Below, in pieces: positions 7,048 to 13,202 of a stretch of DNA of 21,640 nucleotides. Made by a program: the position numbers and the translations under genes. Source of the DNA: Clostridia bacterium (GTDB lineage Bacteria > Bacillota > Clostridia > Oscillospirales > Acutalibacteraceae). The stretch is from positions 1 through 21,640 of the forward strand of contig JAILDS010000063.1 in assembly GCA_024689165.1 (NCBI GenBank), read 5' to 3'. Position 1 is the stretch's first letter, and each line of letters opens with the position of its first letter. The notes beneath the pieces were generated by a model. The model saw nothing but the letters and a program-made list of their open reading frames with translations, did no database searches and was not told the origin of the DNA.

Positions 7048-8559
7048 ATGACCGTAAACGAAGCAATAACAGCTCTTGTCGATTACGCTGTCACCGAAGG
7101 GCTTGTCGCGGAGGCCGATCGCCTGTGGGCGATAAATTCCGTGCTGGCAGTCCTGAAAAAGGACTCGTTTTCTTTTCCTCAGACAGCTCCGGCAGCGCCG
7201 CTTGAGGAGATCCTCCGTGTTCTTCTCGACTATGCCCATGAAAACGGCCTCATCGATGAGTCTGTTACCCGGAGGGACCTGTTCGATACCGCTGTCATGG
7301 GCGCGCTCACCCCAAGGCCTTCTAGCGTCATCGAAAAGTTTTACTCTCTTTACGAAAAGGACCCGGTCTCTGCGACCGATTACTATTACGCATTCAGCCA
7401 GAAGACCGATTATATCCGCGCGTACAGGATAAAAAACGACGTCAAATGGGTGACGAAGACCGAGTACGGCGACATTGACATCACCATAAATCTTTCCAAG
7501 CCGGAAAAGGACCCGCGCCTTATCAAGCTGGCGGGCAAGGAATCCGGCGGCGAAAAATACCCTGCGTGCCAGCTATGCGCCGAGAACGAGGGCTACGCGG
7601 GCAGGCTCGGCCATCCCGCGCGCCAGAACCACAGGATCATACCGATCACCGTAGCGGGGCAGAAATGGTTCTTCCAGTATTCCCCCTACGTCTATTTCAA
7701 CGAGCACAGCATTTTTCTCAACAGCGTCCACGTCCCGATGAAAATCGACCGTGAGGTGTTCGTCAAGCTGCTGGATATAATCGACTTTCTGCCGCATTAC
7801 TTCGTAGGCTCGAACGCGGGGCTTCCGATCGTCGGCGGCTCCATCCTTGCGCACGAGCATTTTCAGGGCGGCAACTACGAGTTCCCCATGGCAAAGGCCG
7901 GGGTCGAGCGTCCGTTCACCGTGGCGGGGTATGACGACCTCAGCGCGGGCGTAGTCAAGTGGCCCATGACCTGCCTGAGGGTATCCGGCCCGGACAGGGA
8001 ACGCGTCGTCGACCTTTGCGACATGATCCTGACCCGGTGGAAGAAATACACCGACGAGAGCGTGAACATTTTGTCGTTCACCGACGGCGAGGAGCACAAT
8101 ACCGTCACGCCCATAGCGCGCATGCGCGGCGGGAACTATGAGATCGACCTCGTGCTTCGCAACAACATCACGAGCGCCGAGTTCCCGGACGGCGTATACC
8201 ACGCGCACCCGCAGTATCATCATATCAAACGTGAAAACATCGGGCTCATAGAGGTCATGGGGCTCGCGGTACTTCCGTCAAGGCTCAAAACAGAGCTCGA
8301 GACCCTGAAAAAAGCCATGCTCGACGGAGCTGATATACGCGCGATCGAGTCTGTCGCGAAGCATGCCGACTGGGCTGAGGATATCCTCGGAAGAAGGATC
8401 GATTTCAGCGCAGACACGGCGGATGAGATATTCAGGGAAGAGGTCGGCAAGGTTTTCTGCGCCATACTCGAGGACTGTGGCGTATTCAAACGCGACCGCG
8501 AAGGCCAGGCGGCGCTCGGAAGGTTTATAACGAGCCTTTCCGAGGAGGAATCGGTCTGA
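7048..8559 (+). CDS. galT: Galactose-1-phosphate uridylyltransferase, class II
   Basis: GalT swaps UMP between UDP-glucose and galactose-1-phosphate, giving UDP-galactose and glucose-1-phosphate (Leloir pathway). The 503-residue length fits the Firmicutes class II enzyme (~500), not the ~350-residue E. coli type. The signature AHEHFQGGNYEFP has its histidines at 269 and 271. The sequences CQLCAENEGYAGRLGHPARQNHR and EHSIFLNSVHVPM also match class II GalT. The RBS CGGAGG at 7035-7040 is seven bases before the ATG. The PgcA-like mutase that would use its glucose-1-phosphate follows 43 bp later. Galactokinase and UDP-galactose epimerase are not in the window. Confidence 0.95.
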   Translation: MTVNEAITALVDYAVTEGLVAEADRLWAINSVLAVLKKDSFSFPQTAPAAPLEEILRVLLDYAHENGLIDESVTRRDLFDTAVMGALTPRPSSVIEKFYSLYEKDPVSATDYYYAFSQKTDYIRAYRIKNDVKWVTKTEYGDIDITINLSKPEKDPRLIKLAGKESGGEKYPACQLCAENEGYAGRLGHPARQNHRIIPITVAGQKWFFQYSPYVYFNEHSIFLNSVHVPMKIDREVFVKLLDIIDFLPHYFVGSNAGLPIVGGSILAHEHFQGGNYEFPMAKAGVERPFTVAGYDDLSAGVVKWPMTCLRVSGPDRERVVDLCDMILTRWKKYTDESVNILSFTDGEEHNTVTPIARMRGGNYEIDLVLRNNITSAEFPDGVYHAHPQYHHIKRENIGLIEVMGLAVLPSRLKTELETLKKAMLDGADIRAIESVAKHADWAEDILGRRIDFSADTADEIFREEVGKVFCAILEDCGVFKRDREGQAALGRFITSLSEEESV

Positions 8560-8602
8560 AGCCGCGCTGTCAGGACAAAAACGTCAGATTACGGAGGTAT
8601 AT

Positions 8603-10318
8603 ATGAGAGACGTTAACGAGCTGTACAGGATCTGGAGCGAAAACGCCTTTGAAGATCCCGACCTTGCCTTGGAGCTTGCCGACATAGAGGGCGACGCGGA
8701 AAAGATCTCCGACCGTTTTTATATGGACCTGTCTTTCGGCACAGCGGGGCTTCGCGGCGTTATCGGCGCGGGGACCAACAGGATGAACGTATACACCGTC
8801 GGCAGAGCTGCACAGGGCCTGGCGGATTACCTCAACGCCGATTTCGACTCGCCGTCTGTCGCCATTGGGTATGACAGCAGGATAAAATCCCGCCTGTTCG
8901 CCGAGACCGCGGCCGGCGTGCTTGCCGCAAACGGGATCAAGGTTTATTTTTACGGCGACATAGCGCCCACGCCGCTCGTGTCGTTCGCGGTGCGCCGTTA
9001 CGGCGCGAGCTCCGGCATCGTGATCACAGCCAGCCACAATCCTTCGGAGTACAACGGCTTCAAGTGCTACGACGCCGGCGGCTACCAGATGACCGACGCC
9101 GCGGCCGACAAGACCTACGGTTTTATCAAAAACACCGATTATTTCTCCGGGATAAAGAAAGTGAGCTTCGCCTCCGCCGTCAATTCCGGCATGGTGGAAT
9201 TCATCGACGACGACGTGAAGAAGGAGTTCCTGGACTCCGTGCTCGATCAAAGGATCCGTCCCGATCTGCCGAAGGAGCGCCCGATAAAGATACTCTACAC
9301 TCCGCTCAACGGTACGGGCAATCTTTACGTGCGCGAGATCCTTCGCCTCTGCGGGCACAAAAACGTCAGAGTCGTTGAATCGCAGAAGCTGGCCGACGGA
9401 CGTTTCCCGACATGTCCGTACCCTAACCCGGAGATCAGGCAGGTTTTCGAGGAGGGGATAAAGCAGGCCGAAAGCTTCCCGGCGGACCTTATCATCGCGA
9501 CCGACCCGGACGCGGACAGGATGGGCATAGCCGTGCGCGGGAGAAACGGCGAGTATACTCTTCTTACCGGCAACCAGGTCGGGATCCTGCTGACCGATTA
9601 CATCCTCGGCGGCTTGTCCGGCTCCGGCTTGATGCCCGAAAAACCGGTCGTGATAAAGTCTATCGTCACGAGCGACCTCGTGACGGACGTGTGCAGGGAA
9701 TACGGGGCGCAGTGCGTCGAGCTGCTTACAGGCTTCAAATATATCGGCGAGTACGTCACCGCGCTTGAAAAGGACGGCAGGTCCGGGGATTTCATCCTCG
9801 GCTTCGAGGAGAGCTACGGCTATCTGCGCGGTTCATACGTGCGCGACAAGGACGCGGTCGTCGCGTCGATGCTCATCGCCGAGCTTGCGTGCTATGCCTC
9901 GGCAAAGGGGATGACGCTCACCGAGATGCTCGACTCTGTTTATGAGCACTACGGTTTCTGTGAAAACAAGGTGGTCTCTTTCTCCTTCCCCGGTGCAGAC
10001 GGCATGGAGAATATGAAGAGCATCATGGCGGGGCTGAGATCGAACGCTCCGAAAAAGATCGCCGGATATGACGTCCTTGCGGTTTCCGATTTCATCGCGC
10101 TGACGCGGACGGACGCTTCAGGCGAAGTCACGCCGCTTGATTATCCCGTCTCGGACATCCTTATTTACGAACTGAGCCCGGGCAAGCTGATAATAAGGCC
10201 GTCGGGTACGGAACCGAAGCTGAAGATCTATATCGGTGCGAAGGGTACCGGCAAAGCTCAGGCCGCAGAGCTTGTTGAGGAACTGCTTTCCGGCGCGAAA
10301 CAACTGGCGGGGGTATAA
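8603..10318 (+). CDS. Phosphosugar mutase (PgcA-like alpha-phosphoglucomutase)
   Basis: This alpha-D-phosphohexomutase interconverts glucose-1-phosphate and glucose-6-phosphate (possibly mannose phosphates too). All four site motifs are intact: the phosphoserine loop TASHNP with Ser144, the metal loop DPDADR with Asp301, Asp303 and Asp305, the sugar loop GFEESYG at 400-406, and the C-terminal phosphate loop RPSGTEPK beginning at Arg532. The 571-residue length matches the long Firmicutes type (B. subtilis PgcA, ~580). The RBS GGAGG at 8593-8597 lies five bases before the ATG. Placement after galT suggests it feeds galactose carbon into glycolysis, and it may also supply glucose-1-phosphate for polysaccharides. 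A tiny gene begins one base after its stop. Confidence 0.93.
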   Translation: MRDVNELYRIWSENAFEDPDLALELADIEGDAEKISDRFYMDLSFGTAGLRGVIGAGTNRMNVYTVGRAAQGLADYLNADFDSPSVAIGYDSRIKSRLFAETAAGVLAANGIKVYFYGDIAPTPLVSFAVRRYGASSGIVITASHNPSEYNGFKCYDAGGYQMTDAAADKTYGFIKNTDYFSGIKKVSFASAVNSGMVEFIDDDVKKEFLDSVLDQRIRPDLPKERPIKILYTPLNGTGNLYVREILRLCGHKNVRVVESQKLADGRFPTCPYPNPEIRQVFEEGIKQAESFPADLIIATDPDADRMGIAVRGRNGEYTLLTGNQVGILLTDYILGGLSGSGLMPEKPVVIKSIVTSDLVTDVCREYGAQCVELLTGFKYIGEYVTALEKDGRSGDFILGFEESYGYLRGSYVRDKDAVVASMLIAELACYASAKGMTLTEMLDSVYEHYGFCENKVVSFSFPGADGMENMKSIMAGLRSNAPKKIAGYDVLAVSDFIALTRTDASGEVTPLDYPVSDILIYELSPGKLIIRPSGTEPKLKIYIGAKGTGKAQAAELVEELLSGAKQLAGV

Positions 10319-10319
10319 C

Positions 10320-10421
10320 ATGAAGGGTAAAAATCTCAAAAGGATCGTGGCTATATTACTGTGCGTATTGCTCGTGGGCGCAACTATCGTGGTCGCGCTG
10401 AGCGTTTTCCGTCCTTTTTAA
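10320..10421 (+). CDS. 33-residue single-helix membrane protein
   Basis: The ATG at 10320 starts one base after the mutase stop (TAA-C-ATG), so translation is probably coupled; no separate RBS is clear. The product opens MKGKNLKRI (five basic residues) followed by a ~20-residue hydrophobic helix VAILLCVLLVGATIVVALSV and ends FRPF. A basic start followed by one helix fits a small inner-membrane protein with its N-terminus in the cytoplasm; it could also be read as an uncleaved signal-like peptide. No family was recognised. A basic/hydrophobic pattern this clean is unlikely by chance in GC-rich DNA, but such short frames always carry some doubt. Confidence 0.6.
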   Translation: MKGKNLKRIVAILLCVLLVGATIVVALSVFRPF

Positions 10422-10471
10422 GGTGTTTTTTGTCTAATTTATTAAAATTCTGGCGTTTAGCTCACTTTTTG

Positions 10472-10500
10472 TTGACAAGCGTTTTTAAAAGTAGTAAAAT
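10472..10500 (+). promoter_or_regulatory. Sigma-A promoter of the zinc-ribbon gene
   Basis: A consensus -35 TTGACA at 10472-10477 is followed by a 17-bp spacer and a -10 TAAAAT at 10495-10500. The stretch is much AT-richer than its surroundings. Predicted transcription start is near 10507, leaving a leader of about 147 nt before the zinc-ribbon start codon. Confidence 0.85.
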
Positions 10501-10506
10501 CGCCTA

Positions 10507-10653
10507 AAGTATTTTTTCATGCTTTTTTCAGGCAACCGTTTTTTCGGCGTCTGAGCCGTTACCCGGTATCTATCAGCGGTAGCTGTCGGATAATTGCTTC
10601 ATGTAGTGTCTCGTTGTGTCGGAAGCAAGAATATATTCAAACGAGGTAAAACC
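10507..10653 (+). other. Long 5' leader of the zinc-ribbon gene
   Basis: About 147 nt lie between the predicted start of transcription and the ATG at 10654. The first third is marked by three T6 tracts (ATTTTTTC, CTTTTTTC, GTTTTTTC). Further on, TTGCTTC at 10594-10600 can pair with GAAGCAA at 10622-10628 (7 bp, 21-nt loop), ending just before the RBS GAGGT at 10643-10647. I do not recognise a known riboswitch here. Confidence 0.45.
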
Positions 10654-10938
10654 ATGTACGAAGACAAGACCTTAATCTGCAAGGATTGCGGCAAGGAATT
10701 CATTTTCACTGCCGGCGAGCAGGAGTTCTACGCCGAAAAGGGCTTTGAGAACGAGCCGCAGCGCTGCAGAGACTGCCGTACGAAACGCAAACAGAGTGCT
10801 AGAGGTCCCAGACAGATGTTCGACACTGTCTGCACGAAATGCGGCAAGCCCTGTCAGGTTCCCTTTGAGCCTACCGAGGGCAAACCCGTTCTTTGCGACG
10901 ACTGCTTCAAAGAGGAGCGCGCCAACAGAGGCTTCTGA
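10654..10938 (+). CDS. Zinc-ribbon domain protein
   Basis: This 94-residue protein opens with a zinc-ribbon of the Pfam PF13451 type: CKDCGKEFIFTAGEQEFYAE, then PQRCRDCRTKRK. A second CxxC pair set follows: VCTKCGKPCQVPF and LCDDCF. That makes four CxxC knuckles, enough for two zinc sites. Homologues are small cytoplasmic proteins of unknown role, possibly nucleic-acid binding, and in some genomes the domain is linked to cold-shock proteins; the function here is not shown. It has its own promoter and long leader, so it is transcribed alone or with the GH30 gene downstream, subject to the terminator at 11019. The ATG at 10654 has a GAGGT RBS; an upstream in-frame ATG at 10594 lies in the leader stem and is less likely. 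Confidence 0.9.
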   Translation: MYEDKTLICKDCGKEFIFTAGEQEFYAEKGFENEPQRCRDCRTKRKQSARGPRQMFDTVCTKCGKPCQVPFEPTEGKPVLCDDCFKEERANRGF

Positions 10939-10950
10939 GAGATGGCTTGA

Positions 10951-11007
10951 GGCACACCGTTCCGGTGTCCGCTGCTGACAGGCGACCGCGCCTCGCACGG
11001 GTGTGCC
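10951..11007 (+). other. Mutually exclusive RNA pairings upstream of GH30
   Basis: GGCACACC at 10951-10958 can pair perfectly with GGTGTGCC at 11000-11007, closing a 41-nt domain that contains the small hairpin AGGCG/CGCCT (starting at 10980). The same 5' strand can instead form the local hairpin ACACCG-TTC-CGGTGT at 10954-10968. The two folds exclude each other and lie just before a terminator. This is a pattern seen by eye; no known RNA family was recognised. Confidence 0.4.
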
Positions 11008-11018
11008 ATGAAGATACG

Positions 11019-11051
11019 ACCGCCGGGTTTCCGGGCGGTTTTATCTTTTTT
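11019..11051 (+). terminator. Intrinsic terminator or attenuator before GH30
   Basis: ACCGCC at 11019-11024 pairs with GGCGGT at 11034-11039, with two further GC pairs past one mismatch, followed by TTTTATCTTTTTT. It ends the zinc-ribbon transcript, or acts as an attenuator if GH30 is read from the same promoter. No other clear promoter was seen before GH30. Confidence 0.7.
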
Positions 11052-11080
11052 CACTCAAGTGATGGAAAGGATGTGACGGG

Positions 11081-12481
11081 ATGCTCAGATATATAGCGTT
11101 GATCTTATCTTTTTTCACGACCCTGTCGTTCGACCTTGTGACGGTCGGGAAATCGGAGGCCGTCGGCGTGAACAGATATGAGACGTACCAGACAATAGAG
11201 TCGTTCGGTACCAGCTCCGCCTGGTGGGCTCAGACGATCGACGACGAGGCGACGGCGCGCAGGATAGCCCGTCTGCTCTACGACCCCGAGACCGGGCTGG
11301 GGCTGACGACCTACCGCTACAATATCGGCGGCGGATCGGCGGACGATCCCGCGGAGCGTATCGACAGCGCGTCGCGGAAAACCGAGAGTTTCCTCGTTTT
11401 TGACCCCGATTCCGGGGAGTCCCGTTACGATTTCACGCGAGACGCCAACGCCGTGCGCATGATGAAGCTTGCCGTGGAGTACGGCGCGAAGAACGTGGTG
11501 CTCTTCTGCAACAGTCCGCATTATTCGATGACCGTCAGCGGCCACGCCTCCGGCGGGCTCGAGGCGAACGTTTCGAACCTTCCCAAGGAGAACTATCAGG
11601 CGTTCGTCGACTACGTCCTGACAATAGCCGACCATTTCCTTGCCGAGGGGATCCCCGTGACGGAGATCTCGCCGATCAACGAGCCTCAGTGGAGCTGGGG
11701 CGGAGACTGGGTCGGTCAGGAGGGCTGCCACTACACGGCAGAGGAATGCGCCGAGCTGCTCGAGCTCTTCGCGGTCACGATGAGTTCGCGCGGCTGTCCA
11801 TATAAGCTTGCCTGCCCCGAAAGCGGGCAGCTCACCGAGGAATACGACGCATATATCGACGAGGCGTTCTCCCGCGAGGCTGTTTCCTCCGCGGCGGACC
11901 ACATCCACGCTCACAGCTACTGGATGGACAGGAACGTCGAGGGCAAAGCCGCCTTCGCGGCAAAGATGGCAGAAAAATACCCCGACAAGAAATTCGTCAT
12001 GAGCGAGTGGTGCGAGCTGCCGCTGAGACTCGACAGCACGACGATCGACAGCGGTATCTACATGGCGAAGACGATGATAGAGGACCTCAACGTCCTCAAC
12101 GCCGTGTCGTGGCAGTCCTGGACGGCGGTCAACGGCGACGGGCTTATGGAGCTTGACGGCGAAACGCTCACGATGTACAAGCGTTATTACGCTTTCAGGC
12201 AGTTCTCCGCGTTCATCACCCCCGGCATGACCCGCTGCGACGCGCTCGTCAGCTCTCCCTTGCTTCAGTCGACCGCGTTCTTGGACGATGAAAAAACGGT
12301 CATCGTGCTTGTGAACGATTCCGAGACCGCCGTCAACGCCCGGCTCCTCGGCTGCTACAGGACCCAGCAGACCTATATCACCGACGCCGCTTCCGACTGC
12401 GCGCTCATTTATTCCGGTGCGAAGAGCTCGCGCATAAACGTCCCCGGAATGAGCATAATGACTCTCGTCCTCGGAAAGTGA
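11081..12481 (+). CDS. GH30 family glycoside hydrolase (endo-beta-1,6-galactanase-like)
   Basis: The 466-residue protein begins with a hydrophobic segment (YIALILSFFTTLSF) that looks like a signal peptide or anchor, so it likely acts outside the cell. The (beta/alpha)8 domain shows IESFGTSSAWWAQ, the YRYNIGGGS motif and FCNSPHYSM. The acid/base is Glu201 in INEPQWSWGG and the nucleophile is Glu309 in FVMSEWCELP. A C-terminal beta domain carries the final ~90 residues (MSIMTLVL end). The FGTSSAWWAQ opening resembles the subgroup with endo-beta-1,6-galactanases; activity on other beta-linked glycans cannot be excluded. A GAAAGG RBS lies at 11065-11070. galT upstream and a GPH symporter downstream fit galactan use, though they are in different transcripts. 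Confidence 0.88.
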   Translation: MLRYIALILSFFTTLSFDLVTVGKSEAVGVNRYETYQTIESFGTSSAWWAQTIDDEATARRIARLLYDPETGLGLTTYRYNIGGGSADDPAERIDSASRKTESFLVFDPDSGESRYDFTRDANAVRMMKLAVEYGAKNVVLFCNSPHYSMTVSGHASGGLEANVSNLPKENYQAFVDYVLTIADHFLAEGIPVTEISPINEPQWSWGGDWVGQEGCHYTAEECAELLELFAVTMSSRGCPYKLACPESGQLTEEYDAYIDEAFSREAVSSAADHIHAHSYWMDRNVEGKAAFAAKMAEKYPDKKFVMSEWCELPLRLDSTTIDSGIYMAKTMIEDLNVLNAVSWQSWTAVNGDGLMELDGETLTMYKRYYAFRQFSAFITPGMTRCDALVSSPLLQSTAFLDDEKTVIVLVNDSETAVNARLLGCYRTQQTYITDAASDCALIYSGAKSSRINVPGMSIMTLVLGK

Positions 12482-12499
12482 CGCGTCTTCTGCAGCCAG

Positions 12500-12516
12500 A
12501 AAAATGAATCATTTTT
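12500..12516. promoter_or_regulatory. 17-bp perfect palindrome, possible operator
   Basis: AAAAATGA at 12500-12507, one central base, then TCATTTTT at 12509-12516 make a perfect inverted repeat 10 bp upstream of the -35 box of the 40-residue protein gene and 19 bp after the GH30 stop. It could be a repressor or activator site, or a weak AT-rich terminator for GH30. Confidence 0.4.
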
Positions 12517-12526
12517 TAATAAACTC

Positions 12527-12555
12527 TTGATTTTTTATGTCTGTTGTTTTAAAAT
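12527..12555 (+). promoter_or_regulatory. Sigma-A promoter of the 40-residue protein gene
   Basis: -35 TTGATT at 12527-12532, 17-bp spacer, -10 TAAAAT at 12550-12555. The region is strikingly AT-rich. Predicted start of transcription is near 12562, giving a short leader of about 25 nt. Confidence 0.8.
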
Positions 12556-12586
12556 ACGAAAAAACAAGTGAGAGGAGGTTTGTTGC

Positions 12587-12709
12587 ATGACTACCGCTAT
12601 CAAAGCTATCCGAGAGACCTTCTGGCGTCTTTTCAATACCGTTGCCAAGGCTTTCTTCGACGGCTTCAGAGCCGCTCAGGACGCAGTCCTCGACTTTTAT
12701 TACAGCTGA
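12587..12709 (+). CDS. 40-residue amphipathic small protein
   Basis: The ATG at 12587 follows a strong RBS (GAGGAGG, 12572-12578, eight bases before the start). The product opens MTTAIKAIRETFWRLFN and ends AVLDFYYS. Large hydrophobic residues recur every three to four positions (Ile5, Ile8, Phe12, Leu15/Phe16, Val19, Phe23, Phe27, Val34, Phe37), with five basic and four acidic residues on the other faces, so it should form one long amphipathic helix. There is no signal peptide, cysteine or true membrane segment. It could lie on a membrane surface, bundle with itself, or be a small toxin or modulin-like peptide; function is unknown. A good promoter, ideal RBS and strong terminator bound this single short gene, which argues that it is real and highly expressed. 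Confidence 0.8.
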   Translation: MTTAIKAIRETFWRLFNTVAKAFFDGFRAAQDAVLDFYYS

Positions 12710-12729
12710 GAAGACGTGATCCTCTTGAC

Positions 12730-12754
12730 CCCGCGATCGTATCGCGGGTTTTTT
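12730..12754 (+). terminator. Terminator of the 40-residue protein gene
   Basis: CCCGCGAT (12730-12737), loop CGT, ATCGCGGG (12741-12748), then TTTTTTG. An 8-bp perfect stem with a T6 tract, 20 bp after the stop codon. Confidence 0.92.
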
Positions 12755-12807
12755 GTTTGATAAAACGATATTTTAGCGATTCAGGCGCTTCGTGATGAAA
12801 TTTTCTG

Positions 12808-12836
12808 TTGACACGGTATCCGCAAAGTGCTAAATT
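12808..12836 (+). promoter_or_regulatory. Sigma-A promoter of the riboswitch/ABC operon
   Basis: -35 TTGACA at 12808-12813, 17-bp spacer, -10 TAAATT at 12831-12836. The predicted start near 12843 lies about 25 nt before the riboswitch P1 stem, as expected for a leader RNA. Confidence 0.85.
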
Positions 12837-12866
12837 GACTTGGAGTTCTTGTGACTCATGCGCACC

Positions 12867-13030
12867 TGATAGAGGCGCGGCCGTGATAAGTAGGCGGAAA
12901 CAGGACGTTGCCGTCCCCGACCGAAAGGCGCGGCTGCCGAGACGGAGCGGAAGAGGCAATTCGCTGCGCCGTCGGGACCTGCGGAAAATATCCCGGGTAC
13001 TGTCGCCGTGAAAGCGGCGGAGAGCTGTCG
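12867..13030 (+). promoter_or_regulatory. Lysine riboswitch (L-box) aptamer
   Basis: The sequence follows the lysine riboswitch layout. The 5' P1 strand TGATAG (12867-12872) pairs with CTGTCG (13025-13030). AGAGGCGCG (12871-12879) and GATAAGTAG (12885-12893) match the conserved GAGGCGCG...GAGTAG loop-E region. GAAAGG (12923-12928) and GCCGAGA (12936-12942) match the conserved GAAAGGC...GCCGAA core. ACTGTCGCC (12999-13007), the P5 hairpin CGCCG/CGGCG, and GGAGAGCTGTCG (13019-13030) close the junction. I compared it from memory with the Thermotoga maritima lysine aptamer, and these blocks occur in the same order and spacing class. The 3' P1 strand GCTGTCG (13024-13030) can alternatively pair with CGGCAGC (13080-13086), the 5' arm of the terminator, giving a classic off-switch: lysine bound, P1 formed, terminator formed. 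Confidence 0.9.
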
Positions 13031-13074
13031 TAGAGCGTTTTTCGGTGATCCTTCGGGGTCTTTCGGATATAACG

Positions 13075-13105
13075 GACCGCGGCAGCACTGCCGCGGTCAT
13101 TTTTT
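13075..13105 (+). terminator. Riboswitch-controlled intrinsic terminator
   Basis: GACCGCGGCA (13075-13084), loop GCAC, TGCCGCGGTC (13089-13098), then ATTTTTTC. A perfect 10-bp stem with a T tract lies between the aptamer and the first ABC gene. Its 5' arm can be captured by the P1 3' strand as an antiterminator. Confidence 0.92.
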
Positions 13106-13202
13106 CGGGGCGCAGAAGCGAAGTCCGAAGGCCGCATCGGGGCAGTGAAAAAAGACCGCGCCCCTTTGCCCCTCGACCGCTCAAAGAAAGGGAGTAAAAC
13201 AA

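Noticed and set aside
7573..8223. 216-codon minus-strand frame inside galT
   Set aside because: Shadow of the galT coding sequence, with no RBS or recognisable domain.
8570..9358. 262-codon minus-strand frame opposite the phosphosugar mutase
   Set aside because: Fully antisense to an intact mutase with all active-site motifs; shadow composition.
13106..13202. GGGGCG/CGCCCC and GGGGCA/TGCCCC inverted repeats between the riboswitch terminator and the receptor gene
   Set aside because: Short GC-only pairings are easy to find by chance here and they fit no known expression platform; the terminator at 13075 already explains control.
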